A stretch of DNA of 64,000 bases from positions 181,170,756 through 181,234,755 of the forward strand of contig CM054063.1 of the NCBI GenBank assembly GCA_028641055.1, given 5' to 3'. Both the position numbers and the translations under genes were made by a program. Under the pieces are notes generated by a model that was not told the origin of the DNA, did not search any database, and saw nothing but the letters and a program-made list of their open reading frames with translations. Positions 35,039 to 46,766 of the stretch are shown here, one piece after another. Source of the DNA: Alopecurus myosuroides (taxonomy: Eukaryota; Streptophyta; Magnoliopsida; Poales; Poaceae). Each line of letters starts with the position of its first letter. The stretch's first letter is position 1.

Positions 35039-37693
35039 TCAATTTCTTGATTTAGGTACCCATCCTTCAATGGGTCCTCTTTTGTTAGTAACAAGGGTCT
35101 TAGGAACCCAAATAGTCCAATGATAATCATCACCATAAGAAGTACCAACGTATTTAGCATAAACATGTCCATCCCTAGATTTCATAAGAACATAAGATGG
35201 ATTATATTTTCCGGCGAAATCATTATGAGTGATGCTCCCCCTAGAGGTATCACCACCCATAATGGTGTTGGTCTCCTTTTCTTTGGTCACCTCACCCTCT
35301 TTTACAAAGACAACATTTTGAGGGGGAGAGGTGACATTCTTGGATGTCTTCTTTGACTTGGAAATGAACCCAAGTCCCTCTTTACCTTTCTTGGCACCTT
35401 GAGAGCTTATTGCATCGTTGAGAATTCTTTCCTTCCCTACATTGTTAGTCGTAGAGGAAGAGGTAGGTGCAATAACAACACTATTTGATGAAGATGCAAC
35501 ATGCTTATTTGATTGTTGAGCTAGAAGCTTAATTCGAGACTTGGCAAGTTTGTCATGAATTTCCTTAAGAGATTTAAACTCTTCTTTTAGTTTGTCATGT
35601 TCCTTGTCAAGTTTTTCATGAGCTATTCCTAGCTTCAACTCTTCCTCTTCAAATTCTTTAAGCAAAACAAGAGATTTAGCATGTTCTTTCTTAAGTTTGG
35701 CAAGAGATTTTTCATTGTCTTTCCTAAGCTTAGAAACACTAATAGCATAAGAGTCTTGTAAGCTAGATAGTCTTTCTTCAAGAGAGGCTCTCATGGATCT
35801 CTCCTTTTCGAGAGCCTTAATTAGTTCACCATCATGATTCTCATTGGTACTACCATGATTCTCCAAGGTCATGATGATTTCCTCTTTCTCATCAATGAGA
35901 GAGTTGGCATCATCAAGTTGCCTTAGGAGAGTTTTTACTTTTTCTTTAGTTTCACCTTCAAGACTATTCAACCAAGACCCTAGGTTCTTGGCCTCCTCAT
36001 CTTCACCAATGTTTTCAACACAATCCAATAAAGAGGGAGTGGTAGTGTTAATAGACTTGGAGGTGGAAGTTATTACCGCGGTGGCTTTTGCCATGAGACA
36101 TGTAGGTCGGATCGATGTCTTCTCATTGGGAGATTCAAATAGAGAGACCGATGAAGAGGAAGTGGTAGCTATGGCAACGTGGGCAACACCTACGACTTCA
36201 TCTTCTCCTTCATCTCCGGAGTAGTATGTCTCCAATGTGGGGCCTTCTTGAACATATAGAGCCCTTGGAACCCTTCTAGCGAGGTTCTTGTTTTGTGGAG
36301 CTTTGTTCTTGTCCTTGCGAACAAGCTTCCCTTCATTCTCTTCTCTTGGCTCAAAGGGACACTCTTTGACGAAGTGGTTTGCACTTCCACAATTATAGCA
36401 TGTCCTTGGCCGTTCCCCTTTCTTCCTACAGATCTTGTTCCTTGAAGGTCTTGGGGCACCGGCTTTGTGAGCCTCCCATCTCTTCCAATACCCTTGCATG
36501 GCAAGAGCAATACATTTATGGGCACCCTTGTATGTATCCTCATAGTCCTCATCATCATCATCATCATCATCATCAACTTCTTCAATCTTGGCCATTGCTC
36601 TAGACTTCAAGGCAAGGTTGGGAGACTTTCCAAGTCCTCTAGAGCGAGCAAGAGCATCATCCGCACTTTTGTGAGATAAGGATATAGCAATGAACTCACT
36701 AAGCACTCCAATGGAGTTAAGGGAGTTGTAGTCGGATCTTGTTCGAATGCTAGTGGAGAGGTTCTTCTCAAATGGAGTTATGGCCTTGACAAACTTCCTC
36801 TTGATCCATTCATCCGAGATTTCTTCTTTCCCAAAATCTCTTAGTTGATTGCCAAGAGTGACAACTCTTCTATATAGCTCCTCGGGACTCTCGTCTTCAA
36901 GCATGACGAAGTTCTCGGACTTGTCGAGAGCAACATCATATTTTGATGATTGAATGCTAGCATTTCCTTGGAACAAGGAGTCAAGTTTATCCCATGCTTC
37001 CTTGGCGGTCTTCAAGCCGCGAATGTGCTCAAGATGTTCTCTTGGGAGAGCCTTTTGAATAGTCACAATAGCGGTCTTGTTGAGTTGGAATTCCACGTCT
37101 TCTCTTGGGGTCAAGTTGTTTGGATCATGAGGGTGGAATCCATGAACAACGCTTCTCCATAAAGCGGTGCAACAACCTGAAATATGAGACTCCATATCGA
37201 ACTTCCATGATGAGAATTCGTTAGTGTTAAGCATGGGAGGATTTCCAACATTAACCATGTGTGGTATTGTAGCAATAGGGTGGATAGAATCATAATTGGG
37301 AGGTGGTGGAACTTTAGAGTTAGACCCCGAACCGTTAGCCGATTGAGACTTGGAGCCCTCGGAGTTCCCACTACTCTTAGCCTTTTTATCGGCTTTTGCT
37401 TTGGCTTTCGCCTTAGCTAAAACGATGTTAGCTTCCATTTCATCAATGTCCGGAATGGATTCTTCATCCGAGCTAACATCGTTGGTAGTGAGAGGTGCTT
37501 CCTCGGACTCCTTGGTTCTCCCCATCAATACCTCCATCATTTTCTTGATGCTAGAAACCTCCGTACTGACAGTAGAGCTAACCTTAGACATTTCGGCTTG
37601 GAGGATTCCAACCGAGTCTTGTAGGTTAGATATACTGTCGGACATCTTGGAGATTTCCGCACTAGAACTACCGGGGGTATTTTCATCGACCAT
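35039..37693 (-). CDS. Sirevirus gag, long form with zinc knuckle and coiled coil
   Basis: 884 residues from the ATG at 37693, 39 nt after the primer-binding site. Residues about 155-345 are the UBN2-type copia gag domain (..EFSSWKFDMESHI..AKEAWDKLDSLFQG). An Asp/Glu run (about 374-385, encoded by a GAT repeat) precedes one CCHC zinc knuckle, CYNCGSANHFVKECP (432-446). Residues about 590-740 are strongly coiled-coil (KLRKDNEKSLAKLKKEHAKS). Gag forms the particle that packages element RNA. Long coiled-coil tails of this kind are a Sirevirus feature. It ends at TGA 35041-35039, just before pol. Confidence 0.93.
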   Translation of the reverse strand: MVDENTPGSSSAEISKMSDSISNLQDSVGILQAEMSKVSSTVSTEVSSIKKMMEVLMGRTKESEEAPLTTNDVSSDEESIPDIDEMEANIVLAKAKAKAKADKKAKSSGNSEGSKSQSANGSGSNSKVPPPPNYDSIHPIATIPHMVNVGNPPMLNTNEFSSWKFDMESHISGCCTALWRSVVHGFHPHDPNNLTPREDVEFQLNKTAIVTIQKALPREHLEHIRGLKTAKEAWDKLDSLFQGNASIQSSKYDVALDKSENFVMLEDESPEELYRRVVTLGNQLRDFGKEEISDEWIKRKFVKAITPFEKNLSTSIRTRSDYNSLNSIGVLSEFIAISLSHKSADDALARSRGLGKSPNLALKSRAMAKIEEVDDDDDDDDEDYEDTYKGAHKCIALAMQGYWKRWEAHKAGAPRPSRNKICRKKGERPRTCYNCGSANHFVKECPFEPREENEGKLVRKDKNKAPQNKNLARRVPRALYVQEGPTLETYYSGDEGEDEVVGVAHVAIATTSSSSVSLFESPNEKTSIRPTCLMAKATAVITSTSKSINTTTPSLLDCVENIGEDEEAKNLGSWLNSLEGETKEKVKTLLRQLDDANSLIDEKEEIIMTLENHGSTNENHDGELIKALEKERSMRASLEERLSSLQDSYAISVSKLRKDNEKSLAKLKKEHAKSLVLLKEFEEEELKLGIAHEKLDKEHDKLKEEFKSLKEIHDKLAKSRIKLLAQQSNKHVASSSNSVVIAPTSSSTTNNVGKERILNDAISSQGAKKGKEGLGFISKSKKTSKNVTSPPQNVVFVKEGEVTKEKETNTIMGGDTSRGSITHNDFAGKYNPSYVLMKSRDGHVYAKYVGTSYGDDYHWTIWVPKTLVTNKRGPIEGWVPKSRN

Positions 37694-37731
37694 TGTACTC
37701 TTAGGCGGTTAAGCCCTTAGTAAGAGCCGAG

Positions 37732-37743
37732 GCTCTGATACCA
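37732..37743 (-). other. Primer-binding site of the Sirevirus
   Basis: The minus strand reads TGGTATCAGAGC, complementary to initiator methionine tRNA, two bases from the 5' LTR. Confidence 0.92.
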
Positions 37744-37745
37744 AT

Positions 37746-39119
37746 TGAAAGTGCACTATGGTCAACTAGAGGGGGGGGGGGGGTGAATAGGTTGACTACC
37801 AATTTTTCTTTTCTTTTTCTTTTAAGGGGCTTAGTAAGATAAGATACGATTCTCTAGATGTGCAACTAAGTGAACAACCTATGTGAAGAGAGTAGTATGC
37901 GCAACGGAAGTAAAGCGTAAGGTAGTAAAGCAAACAACAAGTGTAAACAAGGAGACAAGGATATGTTTCACCGTAGTTCCTTCTCAAAGAGAAGTACGTC
38001 TACGTTGGAGAGGTGGGGAGCCACCTAGGCGCTCCTCAATAGCACGGTTGTGCACACCTTGTTCTCCTTGAGCTTCTCCGGTGAGGGAGATGCTCGTTTC
38101 CACTATGAGGTCGACTTGAAGGCGTTGACCAAACCTTTACAAGGGCTTGAGGTCACTCCACAAGGATGGAGGCTCTCAAGCAATCCGTAGCTTCTTGCAA
38201 CAAGGTGGAAACTACAAGCACGAGATCTACTAAGGTTTCTAGGCCTCAAGTAGGATTCTAGATCTACTAGGTTGTGGTGGATGGATTTGAAATTCCTTTG
38301 GTGGAAGTGTGGATCTAGGTCTCCTCTAGCTCTCCACCAAGTTTGAGAGTGATTGGGTGGACGGAGAGAGAGATCTAAGAGGTTGAAGCTTTCATTAATG
38401 GCTAGGAGAGAGAGTGGAAAAAGCTTAGCATTTATGAGGTAGGTGAAGGGGTATTTATACTCTTGGCCACGAAGTAGCCGTTTGCAGTCCAGTGCACCGG
38501 AGGCTCCGGTGGTTTCACCGGAGGCTCCGGTGGGTCTTCTTTGCACTGCGCAGTTGCGCAGTGCCTTATCCTTTTTGCGCTGCAGAGGAGGCCGGAGGCT
38601 CCGGTGGACCGAGCGGAGGTTCCGCCCACCGGACCCGCACCGGAGGCTCCGGTGGAACCTCCGCCACTTTCCAACAGAAGGGGTGCCGAGCGGAGCTAGC
38701 ACCGGACCCTTCACCGGAGGCCATTTGCCCTAGCGCCAGGGGGCCACCGGATGTCCACCGGAGGCTCCGGTGGAACCTCCGCCACTTTCCAACAGAAGGG
38801 TGTTTGGGCGGAGGGACCACCGGATGCACACCGGATCCTTTTTGCACACAGGCTGAGTGGCAGCAGCGGGCTGAGCCTCCGGTGGATTCACCGGAGCCTC
38901 CGGTGGATTTACCGGAGCCTCCGGTGGATTCACCGGAGCTTCCGCCCCTGCATATTTTGGCTTCCTGGGATCCTTTCTCTTAGCACTTTTCGAATATATT
39001 AAGCATTAGCCCCATAGATATAGTGAACCTAATAACCTGGGCATTTTCATCATTTGAACAAACATTAGATCCAACAATTATGTTGTCATATAATTACCAA
39101 AACGGACGATGATCTTTCA
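37746..39119 (-). repeat. 5' LTR of the Sirevirus element
   Basis: 1,374 bp, identical by inspection to 27227-28598 except for a G-run of 13 instead of 11. The TATA box is at 38452-38461 on the minus strand and the palindrome array (38491-38951) is upstream of it, so this LTR is the presumed promoter for gag-pol. Confidence 0.95.
38491..38951. repeat. Palindromic CACCGGAG(G/C)CTCCGGTG array in the 5' LTR
   Basis: Identical to the array at 27970-28430. It lies 30 bp or more upstream of the LTR TATA box in the transcribed orientation. Confidence 0.9.
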
Positions 39120-39124
39120 ATATC

Positions 39125-41311
39125 ATCTCTGCCAAAGGCATAGCCATTGACCCAGAAAAGGTTAAGGCAATTGTTGATTGGAAACCTCCTAAGACGGTGA
39201 AGCAAGTCAGGAGTTTTCTTGGCTTGGCTAGCTATTGCCGTCGTTTCGTCCAAAACTTTTCCAAGATTGCCAAACCTCTCACTGATCTCACAAAGAAGGA
39301 CAAGAAGTTCGTTTGGTCTCCACAGTGTGATGAAAGTTTCAATCTCCTGAAGACTAAACTCACTTCTACACCTGTTCTGGTTGGCCCAGATACTACCAAA
39401 CCTTTCCAGATATTCTGCGATGCATCTCTCCAGGGCCTAGGTGCAGTTCTTATGCAAGAACGTCAAGTTGTCGCTTATGCTTCACGTCAGTTGAACCCAC
39501 ATGAGCAAAACTATCCCACTCATGACCTAGAACTTGCAGCAGTTGTGTTTGCCCTCAAGAAATGGAGACAATACTTGTTGGGTAACAAAACTGAAATATT
39601 TTCCGATCATAAGAGTCTGAAATACATCTTCACTCAGCCAGATCTAAACCTCAGGCAAAGGAGATGGATTGAAAAGATTAAAGACTTTGATCTCACCATT
39701 TCTTACACTCCAGGCAAGGCTAATGTTATGGCCGATGCTCTCAGTCGCAAATCCTATTGCAATAATCTCATGATCATGGAAAGCCAACCTCCACTTCATG
39801 AAGAATTCCAGAAGCTAAACCTTGGTCTTGTCCCTCAAGGTTACCTTGCTAGCTTGACAGTCAGTCCAACTCTCGAGGACAAGATTCGTTCTGAACAACT
39901 TCGTGATGATGAAATCAAGAAGATTGTAGAGCACATCAAAGAAGGCAATGATAAATTCAAGTCCTTCTCAATTGATGACAAGGGAATTGTGTTCTTCGAA
40001 GGACGCATTGCAGTTCCTCAGATTCAAAGTCTCAAAGATATCATTCTCAAGGAGGCTCATGAAACTCCTCTCTCAATTCACCCTGGAAGTACAAAGATGT
40101 ACCAGGATCTCAAGACTCTGTATTGGTGGTCTGGCATGAAACGTGAAATTGCTCAATACGTTTCTGATTGCGATGTTTGTCAACGTGTTAAAGCAGTCCA
40201 TCAGAAAACAGCAGGTCTACTCCAACCTCTGAAAATTCCTGAGTGGAAGTGGGACATGATTGAAATGGACTTCGTTACTGGGTTTCCAAAGTCCAAGAAG
40301 GGCAACGATGCAATCTTCGTTGTTATTGATCGTCTCACTAAGGTAGCTCACTTCTTTGCTGTCAAGGAAACTATCTCAGCTAGCCAGTTAGCAGAGCTCT
40401 ACACAGCAAAGGTTGTTCCTCTTCATGGTGTTCGATTGGAAATAAGCTCAGACCGTGGAAGTATCTTCACTTCTCATTTCTGGAAGAGTTTTCAAGAAGC
40501 ATTGGGCACCAAACTTCTGTTCAGCACAGCTTATCACCCTCAGTCTCAGGGGCAAGTCGAAAGAGTCAATCAGATTCTCGAGGATATGCTCAGAGCATGT
40601 GGTATCTCCTTTGGCATGAAATGGGAGGATTGCCTTCCATATGCTGAATTCTCCTACAACAACAGCTACCAGGCAAGCCTAGGCATGGCACCATTTGAAG
40701 CACTCTATGGCCGCAGATGCAGGAGTCCAATCAATTGGTCTGGAGCTGGTGAACGTTCACTCTTAGGCCCTGACATTGTTAAGGAAGCCGAGGAGAAAGT
40801 TCGTATCATTCGTGACAATCTCAAGATTGCTCAGTCTCGTCAGAAGAGTTACTATGACAGCAAGCACAGGGATATGGTCTATGCACCTGGTGACAAGGCA
40901 TATCTCCGTGTAACTCCCCTCAGAGGCACTCATCGTTTTGGTGTGAAAGGAAAGCTTGCACCAAGATACATTGGTCCTTTCAACATTCTCTCAAGGCGGG
41001 CAGAAAATGCCTATCGTCTTGAACTTCCAGAAAAGCTATCCAAGGTGCACGATGTGTTCCACGTGTCACAGCTCAAGAAGTGTTTCAAAGATCCAGATCG
41101 TGCAGTTGATCATGATTCCATTGAACTGCAAGATGATCTATCTTATGAGGAGTACCCTGTTCGTATTCTCGATGAGACCGAGCGTAAGACTCGCAACAAG
41201 AGCACCAAGTTCTTGAAAGTGCAGTGGTCTCATCATTCCGATAAAGAGGCAACGTGGGAGACCGAAGAGGATCTTCGCAAGAAGTATCCGGACCTTTTCG
41301 TTTCTCAGTAA
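39125..41311 (+). pseudogene. Gypsy 2 pol, 3' part: RNase H, integrase, chromodomain-like tail
   Basis: Continues the pol frame after the nested element: the RT connection ([15 protein letters not shown]), RNase H ([29 protein letters not shown]) and integrase. The zinc motif includes CDVCQ, and the catalytic D-D-E lies in [17 protein letters not shown] and GQVERVNQ. The tail has the GPY-like [20 protein letters not shown] and a C-terminal chromodomain-like segment ([34 protein letters not shown]). This tail points to the chromovirus branch, probably the Tekay/Del group. Integrase inserts the cDNA, and the chromodomain is thought to steer it to particular chromatin. No stop or frameshift was seen. 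Confidence 0.92.
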
Positions 41312-41330
41312 GGAATCTCGGGGCGCGATT

Positions 41331-41349
41331 CCTTCAAGGGGGGGCGTTT
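41331..41349 (+). other. Polypurine tract of gypsy 2
   Basis: TCAAGGGGGGGCGTTT directly precedes the LTR start TGTAACATCCC. Confidence 0.75.
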
Positions 41350-44300
41350 TGTAACATCCCAAGTATGAAAACCTACCATTTAGAATGTTTGATTTCTTGT
41401 TATTAAAGTATTGCATCATGTCATCATGTTTATTTCATTGTTTGCATTTGTTTACTATTTTGTTTTGCATCTGTTTTATTCTGTTTTTCATAATGAAACT
41501 CAAACAATTTCAAATGTTTATTTCATACTTGCTCTGTTACAACCTTTTAAATAAAAATCTCAAATAAAAACAACCCACTTGTTTTCATATTATTCCATAT
41601 TGATCAACTAATAAAATGGTGCTTTTATTTCAATTAGTTAATTCTAATGTGGTTTCAAATTCAAAGCAAATCATCAACAACACCTAATTTGAAAGTTATA
41701 AAAGTACCAAACAAATCATAATCACAATTGTTCTATTTAATCAATAGGGGTCACCCTAATAAAAACTTTGTTTTCAATCTTAATTCATTAATTAACAAAT
41801 TCTTCAAATTCAAACCAAAAACATTCAAACAGCACACCAATTTGAAGTTATAAAAATAATCAAGACATTTTTATACTCATAGTTTCCAATTAAAGTTATT
41901 TGAGTCACCATATTTAAAATTTTGATTTTAGTAGTCATTTAAAAACACAAAATCATCTAAATTTGATTTAATTAACAAACAGCAAATAAAATTTGAATTT
42001 TCAAAAACCTAAGTGGCCAACTGGTAGATGTTGAGCTAACAAGCCCACATGAATTTTTCCAAATTTTTCTAAACTCAAAACCCTATCTTTTTCTTCCATT
42101 TCTGTTTTGCTACAAAAAAAAAACAGAAAAGCAAAAAAATAGAAAAAGAAAAAGAAAACGCGCGCGCACAGCACCTAACTACCCAGCCCAACCCACCTTT
42201 CACTTCTATCCCTCGCGCGCGCAGCCCAGCCCGCTAACCCCCTGCGTACCGGTTCGTTTAGACGCCCCCGTCGTCTTCAACAGGTACGACGCCCCATCCG
42301 CCGCGCCACGTCGCCGTACGGCGCCCACCGACGGCCAGGAGGCGATCCAGGGGCCTATAAGACCCCTCGAGCAGCGCGCCGCCAACCCTAGCCCCTAGGT
42401 CCCTGTTCCCCCTTGAGCCCGCCGCCATTTCCACCTCTCTGCCACGTCCTCCTCACCATCTGTTCCTCACCGGCGATTCTTCTCTGAATCCGCCATGATC
42501 GCCACCGCAGTAGCCCCCTATCCACCTCGCTGAGCACTGGAACCAAGCCACCTCGATCTTGTCTTCCGTTTGGACACCGGAGGGAGCACGGAGAGCCACC
42601 ACAGCCGCGCCGCCGTCCTCGTCCACGCCGCTGTCGTCGCCGCCGTCGCCATCGAGCCTCTGCACGACTCCAAACGGTGGTGAGCCACCGTGATCTACCC
42701 CTCCTCTCCGCTCTGTTGCATCCGCACGCATCCATCATCCCACTGCACCACCAGCAGCATCGAGCACGGCCACCGCTCCCTGCCGGCGAGCATCGATTTG
42801 TTCTCTGTCAGCGAAGTTCAGTTGCTTGCGCGCGTAAAATTTCAGTTAACGAGTTAGATCTGAATCATATCCTGTATGCGCATCTGTATCTGACAAGAAA
42901 CGAAAAACAGCGCAGCGGTAGCAGGCAGTGCAGCGCAAGGGCAGGTCCAGGGTTCGAGCCCCTGGCCTCGCACGGGAAATTTCCCAACTTTTTTCCACCG
43001 CCACGCTGACAGGGAGGGCCCCCTGTCAGCCGCACACTAGCCACGCAAGCCCACAGTGCCCTGGGCCCCCCTGGCAGTGCCTAGGGTAGGGTACTGTGCG
43101 GTGTAAAATGTTTTTGAACCTTTCTGTTTTTAAATCAAGGTCCTTTTATTTAACAGATTGGTCCCTAGTCTTAAAAACATTATAACTTTAGTTTTATAAT
43201 TCCAAATAATGAAAATAAAATATGTGTGCTGATCTAAATTAAATTGTCTACCTATTGGTACCATTTGTTTTCTGTTTTGAAATTTCAAAATGCAATTCAA
43301 ATTTGAATTCAAATAATCAATTGCAATTTGATAAAATTCATAAGTAATTCATACTAATTCCAAATAATGCAAATAAAATATGTTTTCCATGCTATTTCAA
43401 ATAACCTTTTCAAATATAAATTTTGTTTCATGGTTTGAATAATTTAAATTGCCTAAATAATTTAAACCTTGTTTAATTCATTTAAATTTTGCTAAAATCA
43501 TAACTTGCTCAAAATAAATTATTTTTGAACATGCAAAATATGTTTTCAAACTAGAAAAGTATGAACTTTTCAAATGTGAGTTTGAATTTATGTTTTGAAC
43601 AAATAAAATTCAAATAAAATTCACACTTGTTTTAAATTCATTTAAACTTTGTTTAATATTGTTTAAGTCATAATAAATTCATCCTAATTTCTTTTTCAAT
43701 ATTTGAAACATGTAATTCAACCAAAATTTTGTATTCTTTTCAAATATGAATTTTGTTATTTGTTTTGAACATTTTAAATTGATGAAAACAACAAATTCTT
43801 GTGTGACATGTTTAAGTAACCAAAAATTTCCAAACTTAATAAATGATTTCCAAACTTGTTAAATTCCTTTTCCACTTGCATCTATTGTTGTTATTTTGTT
43901 GTTATCATCATGCATGCATCATGATAAGCAAACTTTCACATGGTAGTCAATTATAGATCATTTGTTTCCACTTAATTCATGGACCTTTTTCATATGCAAC
44001 TCAAAATTGCATATGGGTCCATTTAAATTGTGTTACCATGTCACTTAGTTTATTTTGATGCATCTATTAAATTTACATGCATCATCCCATGATTGTGCAC
44101 TATGCCATGATATTGATTGTTTATATTTCTGCCTTATTTGTTTGCTTCTTCTCGGATAGACGACGACGTTGAGACAGACGATCTTTACAGCACCCCTTCT
44201 GAGGATCTAGCTCAGTACCCGGCTGCTGAGTTTGCAGGCAAGTTATCACTCACATGAACCACTGTGTTCCTTTCAACCTTGGTTACCGATACTTTCCGTT

Positions 44301-46001
44301 GTCTATTTCTGCTAGCCTTATGTGTAGTTGTTCTGTTACGAACCTATCACATGAATCCCTTAACCCTGATATTGCCTCACCTCCCCTCCTACAACCCCTT
44401 TGTTTGAGCCAGTGTCTTACTAGCATGCTTAGATTGTTTTGCTCGAGTCTGTTACCCGTTACTTTCAGTTACTATATTTTTATTATGTTCTGGGGTCTCG
44501 ATGTTTAATCAATCAATCATGCTAATGTTATTGTTAAATAATAATTTGATGATAAGGCACCGGCAGGAGGCCCTGTGTGGTTTTGAGGCCTGCTAGTGTC
44601 GACCCTAATAGGAAAAGGGTCTTGTCTACTGATCCATGATGAGCGCACTACCCGCATGTGGGAAGCGAGTATGGGCGCCCCCCTCAATTTGATTCGATTC
44701 GCATCTCGTCCAAATCATCTCATTTAGTTCGTGTTTTCCATTTGCCGCATGCATGTTTTTGCGACCCCAGCGTAGGGTGGAACTTCTGTAGTCGGCATAT
44801 AGGGGGACACGTTCTTAGAGTGCTATGAGGGTCCATTTTCTTCTGGGCTCGATTAGCCGTGCGCCCAAGGTGCTTTGGGCTTGATGCGAAGAAGAGTTGA
44901 GTTGTGTTGAGTGCCCCGCTTGGTGGGAGGCATCCCATCTGGCGGGTTATTCATACGTGTACGGCCAAATTGGTGCAACCCTGCAGGGATAATCTTCTCG
45001 AGAAGCCGTGTTTCCCGCGGTTATGGTTAACTTGGTGAAAGTACTGGCTAACAAGTACTCAGGACAACTTAAACCTAATGATTCACAATCTCACACCCAA
45101 TGATTAACAACTTGACTAGTAATAGGATTATTGACACAAAAACTTGATTCATCTTTAATCCAACCGTGTGAGTTATCCTCGGATTGCTTCTTTGGATAAG
45201 GGGCGAGATCCAGGATGGGTTTGTTTAAAGTTATCTTTCTTTTGGTTACAATACTCGATCTTATCTTCTTTCTGTTAGCCGGAAGTGGTAGAATCTCTGT
45301 AGTTGGTTAGCGCATCCAGTTGCAGCATCTTTTATACCCCCTTTCTTCCGTTGAACCCAAGGCATCTGTGCTTGGTGTTGACGGGCTACACGTTGGTGAA
45401 CTGTGAGTCTTGCTTGCCAGTACGTCTATGTACTGACCCCTTTGGGGCTGTGGTTTCCGCAGAGTACGCTTACGAGGATCCAGGTGACGGCTACTACGTG
45501 GAGTTTGACGAGGCTGCTGACGAGTAGGTAGCGGACCCGGGTAGGATCCGAGACTACGTGGATGGGCTACGTCTTTATTTCAGTTTCCGGCTTCTTAAGC
45601 CTATTTGGATTTGTCTGTACTCAGACCCTTTGAATGCTTCCGCTGAGATGTAATGATGTTATGTTGGGACATGTGTCCTCTGGATGATTGTATTTGCTAT
45701 CTCTGCTCTAGTGAGAGCTATTTGCAACTTATTTCAATCTTTTGTGTCTTAGAGATATGTTGTGCTATCATTCTGTTACAAACCGTTGACGTACCATGTG
45801 TGTATGGTATGAAGTACGTCAATGGTAGTGTCCTGATTTCTATGGGATGGTTTACGTCGACGCTGAACAGATAGGGGTTGGTTGTCACACATACGTGTGT
45901 TGGCCTACTCGTAAGAGGACGCGGGTGCCGTTAAGCCCCGTAATCCAATCTACTACTGTTCAACGGAACGACGAGTATCCTTTAGAAGTCCGGGTGCGAC
46001 A
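41350..46001 (+). repeat. 3' LTR of gypsy 2, 4.65 kb
   Basis: Starts TGTAACATCCCAAG and ends CCGGGTGCGACA, the reverse complement of the gypsy 1 LTR ends. Blocks such as GACGACGTTGAGACAGACGA (44160s) match the gypsy 1 LTRs inverted, but with much more divergence than those show to each other. A TATA-like CCTATAAG lies at 42354-42361 ahead of a GC-rich stretch. The target duplication cannot be checked because the 5' end is missing. Confidence 0.9.
42914..42960 (+). other. Weak tRNA-like segment in gypsy 2 LTR
   Basis: A B-box-like GGTTCGAGCC (42951-42960) lies about 26 nt after GCGGTAGCAGG. The place in the LTR corresponds to the A/B-box pair of the gypsy 1 LTRs. The A-box match is poorer here. 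Confidence 0.35.
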
Positions 46002-46766
46002 AGGTATGTCATCGAGTCCTACTAGGAGTCAATATTATACTTGGATACTATTCATTAAACCTCAATTTCGAAGCTAGTCTCTTTATATTCTACCCAAAGG
46101 CTTCCCCGAATCATCATGTACTTTTTTGGCGCAATCTTGTATGTGTAAGCCCAAGTAGTAACGTGTCATGGATGACCCATGGGTTTTCTTGGTCTTCACG
46201 AGTTGCCTTACTTCGTGGGCCTATCCATCATATACATCCTCTTATTGAGCATGTATGTGCCTTGGGATCAACCATAAAGTGTGTAACTGCGGATGTACAT
46301 GGATGCACAAAGCTTTGGCTCCGTCCAATAAGAATAAAACTTGACAAGATATTTATCATGCTTCCTGTGGAAATCTATATGTTGAGTAAATCCATGATAC
46401 CCTTAGTTATGCTTGTCATTTATAAGAACAACCACACGCTTGTCCTCTTGCTGCATAGAGGATTGACCTTTATCTAAAAAGAGTTATTTACATTTACGTG
46501 CAATTTACATTCATGCAACAAAATTAAAAAACTTAAAAACCTTGCATATTTTCTTCATTAATTGTTTGCCGATCATTTCAACGAATTCCTTAAGCATCTT
46601 ATGGGGTTGACACTCAATACTTAGTGATAGGTGATATAGTCGATCCCCTACACTTATGGGTATTAGGGACAATCTCTCGACATACCCATAGGGCCCACCA
46701 AGAGCGGAAATGTACTAGTACGTACGGATAGGAGGACTACTTCTTACACCCCGTGAAGAATATGCT
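46002..46766. other. Unassigned DNA between gypsy 2 and the Tat element
   Basis: No gene was found. A phrase near 46630-46660 (CGATCCCCTACACTTATGGG) recalls the leader of other Triticeae gypsy elements, suggesting a decayed retrotransposon. The Tat element inserted at ATGCT (46762-46766). Confidence 0.4.

Larger units (their letters stand above)
27227..39119 (-). mobile_element. Young Sirevirus-like Ty1/copia retrotransposon, 11.9 kb
   Basis: The LTRs (27227-28598 and 37746-39119) start TGAAAGTGC and end GATCTTTCA. ATATC is duplicated at 27222-27226 and 39120-39124. The primer-binding site at 37732-37743 and polypurine tract after 28599 place it on the minus strand. Internal order is gag (37693-35039), pol (35028-31654), then an extra ORF (30791-28994). 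A very long gag with coiled coils, an extra ORF after pol, GGGGGAGATTG-type polypurine tracts and palindrome arrays are Sirevirus hallmarks known from maize Opie/Ji. All frames are open, so it may be autonomous. The two LTRs differ only in a G-run (11 against 13). Confidence 0.95.
26155..46001 (+). mobile_element. Ty3/gypsy chromovirus-type element, 5'-truncated (gypsy 2), split by a nested Sirevirus
   Basis: The element comprises pol from just after the protease active site (26155-27226, resuming at 39125-41311), a polypurine tract and a 3' LTR (41350-46001). The 5' LTR, gag and protease catalytic motif are missing, and the left edge abuts the Copia LTR fragment. Its LTR is the same family as gypsy 1 in opposite orientation, and its pol matches the scraps in gypsy 1. 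It therefore looks like the coding relative of that derivative. The 11.9 kb copia insertion inside pol duplicated ATATC. Confidence 0.9.
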
